Positions 25,679 through 34,426 of a DNA stretch of 64,000 nucleotides are shown here, in pieces (position 1 is the stretch's first letter; every line of letters begins with the position of its first letter). Source of the DNA: Protofrankia sp963555925 (GTDB lineage: Bacteria > Actinomycetota > Actinomycetes > Frankiales > Frankiaceae); assembly GCA_963555925.1 (NCBI GenBank), contig CAUVXJ010000098.1:62001-126000 (forward strand), written 5' to 3'. A program made the translations under genes and the position numbers. Under the pieces are notes generated by a model, which was given only the letters and a program-made list of their open reading frames with translations, did not search any database and had not been told where the DNA came from.

Positions 25679-26830
25679 ATGAGCCGACCATCCGTCACCC
25701 GGGCACCAGCCACCAGCGACGACGCCGATACCGACGCCCCCTCAAGACCCGGCCCGCCGGTAGCCGCCCAGCACACCGGCGGTCGGGCCGTCGAGCCCGC
25801 CCACGTCGAGCCCGCCCACGTCGAGCCCGCCGACATCGAGCCCGCCCACGTCGAGCCCGCCGACATCGATGTCGACCGGGCCGCGGCGGTGCTGGCCGGG
25901 GTCGCCCGGCGCACGCGGGTGGTGCGCGGTACGTACCTGTCCGGGCTGACCGGCGTACCGGTCTGGCTCAAGTGCGAGCACGAACAGCGCACCGCCTCGT
26001 TCAAGGTGCGTGGCGCCTTCACCCGGATCGCCCTTGCCGACCCCGAAGTGCGTGCCCGTGGCGTGGTCGCGGCCAGCGCCGGAAACCACGCCCAGGGTGT
26101 GGCCTTTGCGGCGGCCCGCTTCGATGCCCCTGCGACGATCTTCGTTCCAGCGGAGGCGAATACGATTAAAATAGCTCGAACCCGGCGATTCGGCGCTCGC
26201 GTCGAACTCGTTTCCGGTGGGGTCGACGACGCCCTGCTTGCCGCGGAGGCAGCTGCGCACGACCTCGGCGGGCTGCTCGTACACCCCTTCGACGACCCGT
26301 TGGTGATCGCCGGCCAGGGCACGATCGGGTTCGAGTTGGTCGAGCAGCTACCCGGGCTGCGTACGGTCCTGGTCGGCATCGGCGGCGGCGGGCTGATCGC
26401 GGGCATCGCCACGGCATTGCGGCAGCGCCGGGCCGATGTGCGGGTCGTCGGTGTCCAGGCAGCGGGCGCTCCCGCCTTCGCCCGCTCCTGGCGCTGCGGG
26501 CACCGGCTGCAGGTACCTGCGAGGACAGTCGCGGACGGCATGGCTGTGCAGAGTCCGGGCGCGCTGACCCTCGCTCTCGCCTCGAATCTGGTGGATGACG
26601 TGGTGACGGTTGACGAGGAGGCATTCTGGGAGGCGATGGTGCTGCTTGCCCGTGTCGACGGCCAGATGGTCGAGCCCGCCGGCGCCGCCGGGGTTGCGGC
26701 GCTGCTACGCCATCCGGGCCTCGCGCAGGGCCCGACCGCGATCGTCCTCTCCGGCGGGAACATCGACCATGTGACTGCCTCCCGCGTGCGGGCTCTGGCG
26801 GCCGAGGCCCTGCATACGCCGGCAGCCTGA
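25679..26830 (+). CDS. ilvA: Threonine/serine dehydratase (PLP-dependent)
   Basis: A fold-type-II PLP enzyme of 383 residues that deaminates threonine to 2-oxobutyrate (and serine to pyruvate). SFKVRGAF carries the PLP lysine, SAGNHAQGVAFAAARF binds the carboxylate, and GIGGGGLIAG is the phosphate loop. There is no C-terminal ACT domain, so it is the short form and not of the Ile-feedback-regulated type. The N-terminal 60 residues are an unusual low-complexity extension with five near-identical VEPAH/VEPAD units. The symbol ilvA is tentative, since a catabolic role is equally compatible. Confidence 0.87.
   Translation: MSRPSVTRAPATSDDADTDAPSRPGPPVAAQHTGGRAVEPAHVEPAHVEPADIEPAHVEPADIDVDRAAAVLAGVARRTRVVRGTYLSGLTGVPVWLKCEHEQRTASFKVRGAFTRIALADPEVRARGVVAASAGNHAQGVAFAAARFDAPATIFVPAEANTIKIARTRRFGARVELVSGGVDDALLAAEAAAHDLGGLLVHPFDDPLVIAGQGTIGFELVEQLPGLRTVLVGIGGGGLIAGIATALRQRRADVRVVGVQAAGAPAFARSWRCGHRLQVPARTVADGMAVQSPGALTLALASNLVDDVVTVDEEAFWEAMVLLARVDGQMVEPAGAAGVAALLRHPGLAQGPTAIVLSGGNIDHVTASRVRALAAEALHTPAA
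25790..25864. repeat. Five 15-bp tandem repeats in the threonine dehydratase N-terminus
   Basis: GTCGAGCCCGCCCAC-type units repeat from 25790 to 25864 with single-base differences (C/G at unit base 13, G/A at base 1). They encode the VEPAH/VEPAD repeat. Confidence 0.85.
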
Positions 26831-26891
26831 GCGCGCCGTGCCGGCCCAACCGGCCCAACCGGCTGAACCCGGACGCACCGCACTCAGCGCG

Positions 26892-28511
26892 CTACTCCCA
26901 CTCGATGGTGCCGGGAGGCTTCGAGGTGATGTCGTACACCACCCGGTTCACCTGGGCGACCTCGTTGACCACCCGGTTGGAGATGCGTTCGAGTAGTTCG
27001 TAGGGCAACCGAGCCCAGTCGGCGGTCATCGCATCCTCGCTGGTGACCGCGCGCAGGACAACCGGGTGCCCGTACGTGCGCTCGTCCCCCTGCACCCCCA
27101 CCGATCGAACATCGGCCAGCAGCACCGCGAACACCTGCCAGATCTCACGGTCCAGACCGGCGCGACGGATCTCCGCGCGCACGATCGCATCCGCGGCCCG
27201 CAGCGCCTCCAAGCGCTCCAGGGTGACCTCGCCGATGATCCGGACGGCAAGACCAGGCCCGGGGAAGGGCTGCCGCCAGACGATTTCTTCGGGCAGCCCG
27301 AGCTCCTCGCCGAGCCGCCGGACCTCATCCTTGAACAGCATGCGCAACGGCTCCACGAGGCTGAAGCGCAGATCGTCGGGAAGTCCACCCACATTGTGGT
27401 GTGACTTGATCTTCGCTGCGGTCGGTGACCCGGATTCGATGACATCCGGGTACAAGGTCCCCTGCACGAGAAACCCGATCTGAGCTCCCTCGATCTCGGC
27501 CCGCGCCTCAAGGTCGCGGGCCGCGGCCTCGAAGACCCGGATGAACTCCCGGCCGATGATCTTACGCTTGCGTTCGGGGTCGGTGACACCGGCAAGCGCG
27601 GCGGCAAAGCGATCGGCTGCCTTCACATGGACCAGCTCGACCCCGGTCGAGGCGACGAAGTCGGTCTCCACCTGTTCGGCCTCGCCCGCCCGCAACAACC
27701 CGTGATCGACGAACACGCAGGTCAACTGATCACCCACTGCCCGGTGCACGACGGCCGCGGCCACCGCCGAATCAACCCCGCCGGACAGTCCGCAGATCGC
27801 CCGGCCATCACCGACCTGAGCGCGCACCGCCGCCACCGCCTCGTCCGCGATGTTGAGCATGGTCCAGTTCGGTCGGCACCCGGCACCGGTGAACAGGAAG
27901 TGCCGCAGGATGTCCAGTCCCCAGTCGGTGTGCACGACCTCCGGGTGAAACTGGACGCCGAACAGCCGACGCTCGGTGTTCTCGAAAGCCGCGACCGGGG
28001 TCGACAGGGTGGCCGCGGTCACCACGAAGCCCGGCGGCGCAGCCGTCACCGAGTCGCCGTGGGACATCCACACCTGCTGGGCGGCCGGCAGGTCCGCGAA
28101 CAGGACGCCCGATGCCACGACCGCGAGCTGGGTCGCGCCATACTCTGCGGTTCCCGTGCGCGCGACGGTCCCAGCCAGCGCATGCGCCATCACCTGATGG
28201 CCATAGCAGATGCCCAGCACGGGGATGCCGGCACGAAACAGGGCCGGATCCACCTCCAGGGCACCCGGGGAATACACCGACTTCGGTCCGCCCGACAGGA
28301 TGACCGCGGCGGGACGTCGGGCGATGATCTCTTCGACCGGAAGATCCCACGGCACGATCTCCGAATACACGTGACACTCGCGCACCCGCCTGGCGATGAG
28401 CTGAGCGTACTGGGCACCGAAGTCCACCACCAGAACCCGGTCGTGGACGGAATGGGATTCCGAATCGCTACCGGTCGAACGTCCGGCGGGCTGCGGGGTT
28501 GCGGTGTTCAC
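26892..28511 (-). CDS. guaA: GMP synthase (glutamine-hydrolysing)
   Basis: A 539-residue enzyme converting XMP to GMP. The N-terminal class-I amidotransferase has VLVVDFGAQYAQLIARRVRE and the Cys nucleophile in GICYGHQ. The ATP-pyrophosphatase domain has the PP-loop LSGGVDSAVAAAV, and the C-terminal dimer domain ends in KPPGTIEWE. The start is GTG at 28511, giving a 25-residue polar N-terminal extension. The gene is convergent with the threonine dehydratase. Confidence 0.97.
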   Translation of the reverse strand: MNTATPQPAGRSTGSDSESHSVHDRVLVVDFGAQYAQLIARRVRECHVYSEIVPWDLPVEEIIARRPAAVILSGGPKSVYSPGALEVDPALFRAGIPVLGICYGHQVMAHALAGTVARTGTAEYGATQLAVVASGVLFADLPAAQQVWMSHGDSVTAAPPGFVVTAATLSTPVAAFENTERRLFGVQFHPEVVHTDWGLDILRHFLFTGAGCRPNWTMLNIADEAVAAVRAQVGDGRAICGLSGGVDSAVAAAVVHRAVGDQLTCVFVDHGLLRAGEAEQVETDFVASTGVELVHVKAADRFAAALAGVTDPERKRKIIGREFIRVFEAAARDLEARAEIEGAQIGFLVQGTLYPDVIESGSPTAAKIKSHHNVGGLPDDLRFSLVEPLRMLFKDEVRRLGEELGLPEEIVWRQPFPGPGLAVRIIGEVTLERLEALRAADAIVRAEIRRAGLDREIWQVFAVLLADVRSVGVQGDERTYGHPVVLRAVTSEDAMTADWARLPYELLERISNRVVNEVAQVNRVVYDITSKPPGTIEWE

Positions 28512-28603
28512 GGCGCCAGCCTACGAAGCCGGCAGACCGACAGGCTGGCAGACTGGCTGGCAGACCGACAGCGGCACGGGACACCACCCAGCACAGCCAC
28601 ATA

Positions 28604-28643
28604 TGTCACGATCGCAACACAGACCGTGACATAAACCGTGACA
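28604..28643. promoter_or_regulatory. CGTGACA repeat cluster upstream of guaA
   Basis: TGTCACG at 28604-28610 is the inverse of CGTGACA at 28625-28631 and again at 28637-28643. The two direct copies are spaced 12 bases apart, which suits a protein-binding site. No regulator is identified. Confidence 0.35.
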
Positions 28644-28833
28644 CGACCGTGGTGCCGCGGCAACGAGGAACCAGCGCCGGGTAGCCTGACCGATCGTAAC
28701 GATCCCGGCATTCATCAGCGCCATCAAGCCGTGGCCGCCCGGCCACACATGGGTTCGGCGAGAAGTGCACCCGCCGCATCGAGCCGGAACCGGACAACAG
28801 TTCCCCGGTCTCCGGCCGCACCGAAAGAACCAT
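28606..28833 (-). CDS. Doubtful small ORF with a strong ribosome site
   Basis: ATG at 28833 follows AAAGGAG by 9 bases and opens 75 codons (MVLSVRPETGELLSGSGSMR...). The ribosome site and start lie inside a copy of the GATCATG repeat. The amino-acid sequence becomes Cys/Arg-rich and unconvincing after about residue 30. It could be a real small gene, a frameshifted gene, or an accident of the repeat. Confidence 0.3.
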   Translation of the reverse strand: MVLSVRPETGELLSGSGSMRRVHFSPNPCVAGRPRLDGADECRDRYDRSGYPALVPRCRGTTVVSRFMSRSVLRS

Positions 28834-28856
28834 GATCGAATCTCCTTTGGGTGGCT
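28808..28856 (-). repeat. GATCATG hairpin-repeat family, diverged copy
   Basis: The minus strand reads TTAGCCACCCAAAGGAG, then CGATCATGGTTCTTTCG, then GTGCGGCCGG. The flanks and loop match the family; the left stem arm has decayed. Confidence 0.55.
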
Positions 28857-29045
28857 AACCTAGGGTAGGCGTCTTTCGGGCCGCCTGTCCGTACCGCTAA
28901 GGTGCCACTCGAGGGACATCCGGGCCCGATACCGAGCCATCCTGGTACGACGTGTTCCGGGAGGCTGGCGGAGAGGTTGCGAAGGTACGTGCGCAGACAA
29001 CCGATAGCCAGCAAGGGCGTCGACGCGCCCGCGGCATCCCAGGCG

Positions 29046-32000
29046 ATGTCGGAGGAACCCGCCGACGGTGGCGGGCATCGCGTCGACGCGCCCGCCATTG
29101 CGCTGCCGGCTCCCGGCGGCCTACGGCGGATAGCGGCGAACGTTGCCACTCCGTCGAACTGGCGGGTCCGGACCAAACTGATCGCGATTCTCGCCGTCCC
29201 AATGATCGCCATCCTGGTCAACGCCTCCCTGGGTGCCAATACCGTCCTCAGCAGCACGCGGGAGGTCAACCGGGTCCGAGACATGATCCAGGTCGCTCGC
29301 AGCGCCACCACCCTCGTGTTCGAGTTGGAGCGGGAACGCACCTATACGGTCGGCTATGTCGCAAGCTCGGGGCAACAGCGTTCCCTCGATGCGGTCAAAG
29401 CGGCACAAACACGGGTCGACCAGGCGGCCAAGGACTACGCGGACGCCACCAGAGGACGCCAGAACTCCTTCAACGACCAGACCCGGGCCGCAATCGAATC
29501 AACAGCCAACAGGCTTTCCCGCCGAGAGAATGTGCGCGCGACAGCACTGACCATCGTCGCGCCGAACTCCGTCGAGGTGGCCTATGCGGCTATGATCAAC
29601 AGCCTTGTCAACCTGGTCGCACTCATTCCGCAGGGCCAGGACGACGGGTCCCTGCTCGCGGATGTGGTAGCCACCGACGCGATTGTCCGCTCCGGGGAAC
29701 TACTGGCTGCGCAACAAGCGCTGATCTACGGCGTTCTACAGAGACACCAGTTCGACAGCAGCGACTATCGCACGTTCGTCGGGTTCGGCACCGAGCGAGA
29801 GAGCCAGATTTCTCGCTTCGAGGGCTCGGCCACCCGTCCGCAGAGCGACCTGTACCGCACAACCGTCGCCGGTCAGGACGTGTCGCAGGCCAGCGATGAC
29901 ACGCAGACAGTACTTACGGGACGCATCGGGCAGACTCCTGACTTGGATGCCCAGAAGTGGCTGCGGGCAACCCAGCAAACGATGGACCTCAACCGCAAAG
30001 TCACGACCTCTCTCCTCAACGACACCGACAGCCGGGGCCAAACACTTCGTTCGACTATTCAGCGCAAAGCGCTGGTGTCTGGCCTGCTCATCGTTCTCAT
30101 CCTGGCCACCGCGCTCCTCGCGGCAATGGTCGTGGCCCGCTCCCTGGTGCGCCCGCTGCTCGGATTGCGTGCGGCCGCCCTCGACATCGCGGGGCACCGT
30201 CTACCCGAGGCCGTCCGCCGACTGCGCGACTCCACCGAACAGGACATCGACCCCGATATCCAGCCGGTCGGTATCGACACCGAAGAGGAGATCGGCGAAG
30301 TCGCCCGTGCGTTCGACGAAGTACACCGGGAAGCCATTCGTCTCGCCTCTGAACAGGCTGTTCTGCGAAACAACGTCAACGCGATGTTCGTCAACCTGTC
30401 CCGCCGAAGCCAGGGTCTGGTCGAGCGCCAGCTACGACTGATCGACGATCTGGAGAACCGGGAGCAGGACCCCGACCAGTTGTCCAACCTGTTCAAACTC
30501 GACCACCTCGCCACCCGTATGCGGCGGAACAACGAAAGCCTGCTGGTCCTCGCCGGCACCGACACCGCCCGCCGATGGACCCACCCCGTTCCACTCAACG
30601 AGGTCGTCCTCGCCGCCATTTCCGAGGTTGAGCAGTACACGAGGGTGAAGCAGTCGGCTGCGGCTCCAGTCTCGATCGCCGGACACGCGGTGAGCGACGT
30701 CGTTCACCTCATCGCCGAACTGCTGGAAAACGCGACCTCGTTCTCGCCACCGGCAACAGAGGTGCTGGTCACCAGCCACTCACTCGGTCCTGGCGCTGGG
30801 GCAATGATCGAAATCGAGGACCGCGGCATCGGCATGCCTGCCAAGGATCTCGAACGCATCAACGACCGCCTCGCTAATCCACCGGTCGTCGACGTGTCCG
30901 TATCCCGAACGATGGGTCTGTTCGCGGTAGGTCGGCTGGCCACCCGACATGGCATTCGGGTCCAGCTTCGGGAATCGACGTCCGGCGGCATCACCGCCGT
31001 GGTAAGGCTGCCAGCCAAGGTTGTCGCCGGTGATCCGTCGTCAACCGCCCCTGCGCGACCCACAGCCACCATCGGCGGCGGCCGCCCTTCGGCTGGCAAC
31101 CGACCGGCGCTCGACAGCGGCTTTTCCCCCACCATGGCCAACAGCAGCGCCACGGCCAACGGCAGCGCCATGGCGAACGGGAGCCTGCCGTCCAAGGGCG
31201 GTGCATTCTCCAACGGTGGTTCCCACTTCAACGGGCACGCCCCGTTGAACGGCAGCGGCCCGTTGAACGGCAGCGGCCCGTTGCACGACAGCGGCCCGTT
31301 GCACGACAGCGGCCCGTTGCACGGCAGCGGCCCGGGACCCGCCGAGGCGCCACCTGGCTTCACATCCGTTCCGCCCGCAGCGACGCCGAACATGAACACA
31401 GCCCGCGGCGACCAGAGCTGGGGACGCCGTACCGGGGGGAGGGACGGTGCACCGCCCGACGGCGCGTTCAGGCAGCCGGGAGGCGATGGGTTCGCCGCCG
31501 GGTCCGGCGGCTTCGGGTCTGGCGAACTGGAGCGGGGCGGCCGGTTCGGTGGTACCGGGCCAGACGGTGTCACAATCGGCAAGCGGCCGGATGTCGGCTC
31601 CCCCTTCGGGGCCGGACCGTCGAGCAACAGTTATGAGATCCCCCGCGGGCCGGGCGCCCCACGATGGCCGAGCCCATCCGATACCGGACCGACCAGCACC
31701 GGACCCGGCGGTACCGGCCCGATCGGCATCGAACCGTTCAACACCGGACCGATCCGAACCGGTCCGATCGAGATCGAGACGTTCAACACCGGACCGATCG
31801 GCGGGGGTCTCGACCTCGAGACGTCGGGACCCACCGCTCCGGTCATCCCGGACACCGCATGGGCCGCCCCGACGACCGGTCCCGAGCCCGTGTTCGGCCG
31901 GACCGCCTCGGTGTCCGATACATACGACAATGATCGCTCGTACGATGCCACGCCCGCGAACAGCGATCCGTCTGACGATTTCGGTGCGGGCGGGAGCCAG

Positions 32001-32813
32001 GACCCGTCAGACGCTTCGTCCAACGTCTGGATGAGCGAGTCAGGGGAGCCGGACCGGGAGCCGGACGACGCCGACACAACTCCGATCTTCGACTCGGTGT
32101 CGGCCTGGTTCCAACGACGCTCCCCCGCATCGCCGCTCCCGACCCGCCGCGCCACGCCGCCTTCCCCGCTGCGCCGTCCAGGGCCGACCCTTCACCGTGG
32201 TCCCGCGATCCAGCGCGGCGACTCACGCCCGCCGGAGTCATCGGGCCGTCCCGGCGGACGCGGTGCCACGATCGCAGGTGGCGGCGGTGCCACGATTGCC
32301 GGTGGCGAAGGCACACGTCCCGGTCCCGCGTCGTCCTTCCTGCCCCCGGCCCCCATGCCGGCACCGGCTAGCGGCCAGGACATACCGGCCCCGGAACTCC
32401 CGGCACGCGCGGGTGCCGGGATGGGTGCTCCCGCGGCCTATTCGCCAGGGCCGATGTCGAGCCCGGTGGCCGCCGGTGCGGGTGCCGGCAATGCCACGAC
32501 AGCCTCCGCCGGCGCGGACGCAATGTCATGGTCCTCCGCCGGTGACGCCGGTTGGCAGGCTGCCGAAGCGACCCGCCAACCCGTTCCCGGCGGGACGACT
32601 CGCGCTGGTCTGCCATTGCGGGTCCCGATGACCCACCTCGTGCCGGGCACCGCCGAACCCGGACCGCGGCGCCGTCCACCGGACGCACCCACCCGGTCTC
32701 CCGAAGCAGTCGGTGGCCGGCTTGCCAGCTTCTACCAAGGTGTTCGGCAAGGGCGCGACGTCATCAAGGACGCCGCCCCCACCCATCGTCGGGACGCCCA
32801 GGAGGACATGTGA
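29046..32813 (+). CDS. Nitrate/nitrite-sensor-type histidine kinase of a conservon, with long disordered tail
   Basis: A membrane sensor kinase of about 1,255 residues. TM1 is near 43-63, followed by an extracytoplasmic NIT-like helical sensor. TM2 is near 342-365, with HAMP after it. The DHp region carries His487 in FKLDHLATRMRRNN, and HATPase motifs are Asn562 in ELLENAT and EDRGIGM. From about 660 the protein is a Gly/Pro/Ser-rich tail with GPLNGS repeats. Roadblock, DUF742 and GTPase genes follow with overlaps, the CvnA-D arrangement of Streptomyces. The start is uncertain: the frame stays open to GTG 28902, but ATG 29046 is preferred. The signal is unknown. Confidence 0.85.
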   Translation: MSEEPADGGGHRVDAPAIALPAPGGLRRIAANVATPSNWRVRTKLIAILAVPMIAILVNASLGANTVLSSTREVNRVRDMIQVARSATTLVFELERERTYTVGYVASSGQQRSLDAVKAAQTRVDQAAKDYADATRGRQNSFNDQTRAAIESTANRLSRRENVRATALTIVAPNSVEVAYAAMINSLVNLVALIPQGQDDGSLLADVVATDAIVRSGELLAAQQALIYGVLQRHQFDSSDYRTFVGFGTERESQISRFEGSATRPQSDLYRTTVAGQDVSQASDDTQTVLTGRIGQTPDLDAQKWLRATQQTMDLNRKVTTSLLNDTDSRGQTLRSTIQRKALVSGLLIVLILATALLAAMVVARSLVRPLLGLRAAALDIAGHRLPEAVRRLRDSTEQDIDPDIQPVGIDTEEEIGEVARAFDEVHREAIRLASEQAVLRNNVNAMFVNLSRRSQGLVERQLRLIDDLENREQDPDQLSNLFKLDHLATRMRRNNESLLVLAGTDTARRWTHPVPLNEVVLAAISEVEQYTRVKQSAAAPVSIAGHAVSDVVHLIAELLENATSFSPPATEVLVTSHSLGPGAGAMIEIEDRGIGMPAKDLERINDRLANPPVVDVSVSRTMGLFAVGRLATRHGIRVQLRESTSGGITAVVRLPAKVVAGDPSSTAPARPTATIGGGRPSAGNRPALDSGFSPTMANSSATANGSAMANGSLPSKGGAFSNGGSHFNGHAPLNGSGPLNGSGPLHDSGPLHDSGPLHGSGPGPAEAPPGFTSVPPAATPNMNTARGDQSWGRRTGGRDGAPPDGAFRQPGGDGFAAGSGGFGSGELERGGRFGGTGPDGVTIGKRPDVGSPFGAGPSSNSYEIPRGPGAPRWPSPSDTGPTSTGPGGTGPIGIEPFNTGPIRTGPIEIETFNTGPIGGGLDLETSGPTAPVIPDTAWAAPTTGPEPVFGRTASVSDTYDNDRSYDATPANSDPSDDFGAGGSQDPSDASSNVWMSESGEPDREPDDADTTPIFDSVSAWFQRRSPASPLPTRRATPPSPLRRPGPTLHRGPAIQRGDSRPPESSGRPGGRGATIAGGGGATIAGGEGTRPGPASSFLPPAPMPAPASGQDIPAPELPARAGAGMGAPAAYSPGPMSSPVAAGAGAGNATTASAGADAMSWSSAGDAGWQAAEATRQPVPGGTTRAGLPLRVPMTHLVPGTAEPGPRRRPPDAPTRSPEAVGGRLASFYQGVRQGRDVIKDAAPTHRRDAQEDM

Positions 32814-33232
32814 CGCCCATGAGCTCAGACGCACAGAACCTCAACTGGTTGATCAACAACTTCGTTGAGAGAGTACCCGGTGTCGCGCATACAGTGGTGG
32901 TCTCCGCGGATGGTCTACTCCTGGCCGTATCGGACGGATTCCCGCGCGACCGGGCGGACCAGTTGGCAGCCGTTGCCTCGGGTCTGGTGAGCCTGACCCA
33001 GGGTGCTGCTCGCGTCTTCGAAGCGGGCAACGTGACGCAGACGGTCGTCGAAATGGAGCACGGCTTTCTGTTCATCATGGCTATCAGCGACGGAGCGAGC
33101 ATGGCGGTCCTTGCGGCACCATCGTGCGACATCGGACTTGTGGGGTATGAAATGGCACTGCTGGTAACCCGGGCCATGGACGTTCTGACGCCGGCCCTAA
33201 GGGCCGAGCTGCAGGGGATCCTTCCGCGGTGA
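32810..33232 (+). CDS. Roadblock/LC7-domain protein (CvnB type)
   Basis: A Roadblock/LC7 protein of about 140 residues, probably regulating the GTPase encoded two genes later. The core is NLNWLINNFVERVPGVAHTV followed by VSADGLLLAVSDGFPRD, as in MglB/CvnB proteins. The GTG start at 32810 overlaps the kinase stop (ATGTGA) and has GGAGG four bases upstream. ATG at 32819 is an alternative. It is second in the conservon operon. Confidence 0.92.
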   Translation: MTPMSSDAQNLNWLINNFVERVPGVAHTVVVSADGLLLAVSDGFPRDRADQLAAVASGLVSLTQGAARVFEAGNVTQTVVEMEHGFLFIMAISDGASMAVLAAPSCDIGLVGYEMALLVTRAMDVLTPALRAELQGILPR

Positions 33233-33257
33233 ACCGGCGGGAACACAGGGGGTCAGG

Positions 33258-33617
33258 GTGAGCATCGATCCCGAGAATGCCCCCGGACCGGTTGTCCGTC
33301 CGTATGCGATGACCGGCGGTCGGACGCGCTCACGGTACGAACTTGCCATCGAGGCGCTTGTTTTCACGACGACTCTCGGTGAAGAGCGGGTACTCGACCT
33401 TGCTCTGGAGCAACAGACAATTGCCGCCATGTGCCGGCACGTGCGATCGATTGCAGAGATCGCAGCCGGCCTGCGGGTTCCCCTCGGCGTCGCAAGGGTG
33501 TTGGTGGGCGATATGGCGGACGAAGGTTACGTCCGGGTACACCAGCAACCAGACCGCGACGAGGCGCCAGATCTCGCGCTGCTCGAAAGGGTTCTCAGTG
33601 GCCTTCGAAAACTCTGA
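33258..33617 (+). CDS. DUF742 protein (CvnC type)
   Basis: A 119-residue winged-helix-like protein of the DUF742 family. VRPYAMTGGRTRSRYELAIE is the family start, and EIAAGLRVPLGVARVLVGDM the HTH-like part. Members partner with CvnB/CvnD in conservons. The start is GTG at 33258. The stop lies 20 bases inside the next gene. Confidence 0.92.
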   Translation: MSIDPENAPGPVVRPYAMTGGRTRSRYELAIEALVFTTTLGEERVLDLALEQQTIAAMCRHVRSIAEIAAGLRVPLGVARVLVGDMADEGYVRVHQQPDRDEAPDLALLERVLSGLRKL

Positions 33618-34194
33618 TCGCCGACGGGTCAACTCATCCGTCGCCACGACATCAGTCAAGATTGTTGTTGCCGGCGGTTTCGGTGCCGGCAAGACGACCT
33701 TCGTGGGTTCGGTATCGGAGATTGTGCCCCTGCGCACCGAGGCTGTGATGACCGAAGCCGGGGCGCATGTCGACGACCTGACCCATCTGACCGACAAGAC
33801 GACGACCACCGTCGCCATGGACTTCGGCCGGGTCTCCCTGGATGATGACCTGATCCTGTATCTGTTCGGTACGCCGGGACAGTACCGTTTCTGGTTCATG
33901 TGGGACGACATCGTCCGCGGCGCGATCGGCGCCATCGTGCTGGCCGACACGCGGCGGCTAGCCGACTGTTTCGCCGCAGTCGACTACTTCGAACAGCGAC
34001 AGCTGCCGTTCGTCGTCGGCGTGAACTGCTTCGACGGCGTCCTGCTGCATTCCATCGACGACGTCCGGGAAGCCCTTCAGATCAACCAGGCCGTACCGAT
34101 CATCACCTGCGACGCGCGGAACCGTGACTCGACGAAGAGCGCCCTGATCTCGGTGGTCGAGCACACCATGTCCCGAGCGGTGGCGCGGGCCTGA
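33598..34194 (+). CDS. Small Ras-like ATP/GTP-binding protein (CvnD type)
   Basis: A P-loop GTPase of 198 residues. GGFGAGKTTFVG is the G1 loop, LFGTPGQYRFWFMWDD covers the G3/switch II region, and the TKSA-like G4/G5 regions follow. The start GTG at 33598 overlaps the DUF742 gene by 20 bases. By analogy with Streptomyces conservons, it is a membrane-associated switch downstream of the sensor kinase. It is the last gene of the operon, followed by several hairpins. Confidence 0.93.
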   Translation: MAFENSDRRRVNSSVATTSVKIVVAGGFGAGKTTFVGSVSEIVPLRTEAVMTEAGAHVDDLTHLTDKTTTTVAMDFGRVSLDDDLILYLFGTPGQYRFWFMWDDIVRGAIGAIVLADTRRLADCFAAVDYFEQRQLPFVVGVNCFDGVLLHSIDDVREALQINQAVPIITCDARNRDSTKSALISVVEHTMSRAVARA

Positions 34195-34210
34195 ATCCGG
34201 GTTCGCGTCC

Positions 34211-34255
34211 GGTCGAAGGCGACACGAGGAACTACTGGTCGAGTCGCCTTCGACC
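34211..34255 (+). terminator. 13-bp stem-loop terminator of the conservon operon
   Basis: GGTCGAAGGCGAC at 34211-34223 pairs perfectly with GTCGCCTTCGACC at 34243-34255, 17 bases after the GTPase stop. A second small hairpin, GCCGTCAC/GTGACGGC with an AAAG loop, follows at 34277-34296. Confidence 0.65.
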
Positions 34256-34310
34256 CGGAGGACGCCACCGCTGCACGCCGTCACAAAGGTGACGGCCCCG
34301 TTCCACACGG

Positions 34311-34368
34311 CAGTGAGCAACGCCTTCGGGAAGGCCGTGCAGTGAGCAACGCCTTCGGGAAGGCCGTC
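34311..34368. repeat. 29-bp perfect-order tandem duplication, each unit a hairpin
   Basis: Two units at 34311-34339 and 34340-34368 differ only in the last base. Each starts CAGTGAGCAACGCC and contains GCCTTCGGGAAGGC, a tight hairpin with a CGGG loop. Confidence 0.85.
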
Positions 34369-34408
34369 CGGACGGAACGGACAGGTGATCAGGCAATAAT
34401 ATGATCAA

Positions 34409-34426
34409 GCTGACCGCCCGGTCAGC
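34409..34426 (-). terminator. Terminator overlapping the binding-protein stop codon
   Basis: GCTGACC/GGTCAGC with a GGGC loop. Read on the minus strand, the TGA stop (34424-34422) lies in the first arm, and the stem is followed by TTGATCATATTATT. Confidence 0.6.

Noticed and set aside
28724..29341. 205-codon minus-strand frame over the kinase start
   Set aside because: Its N-terminal part is antisense to the kinase sensor region, and the composition is non-coding.
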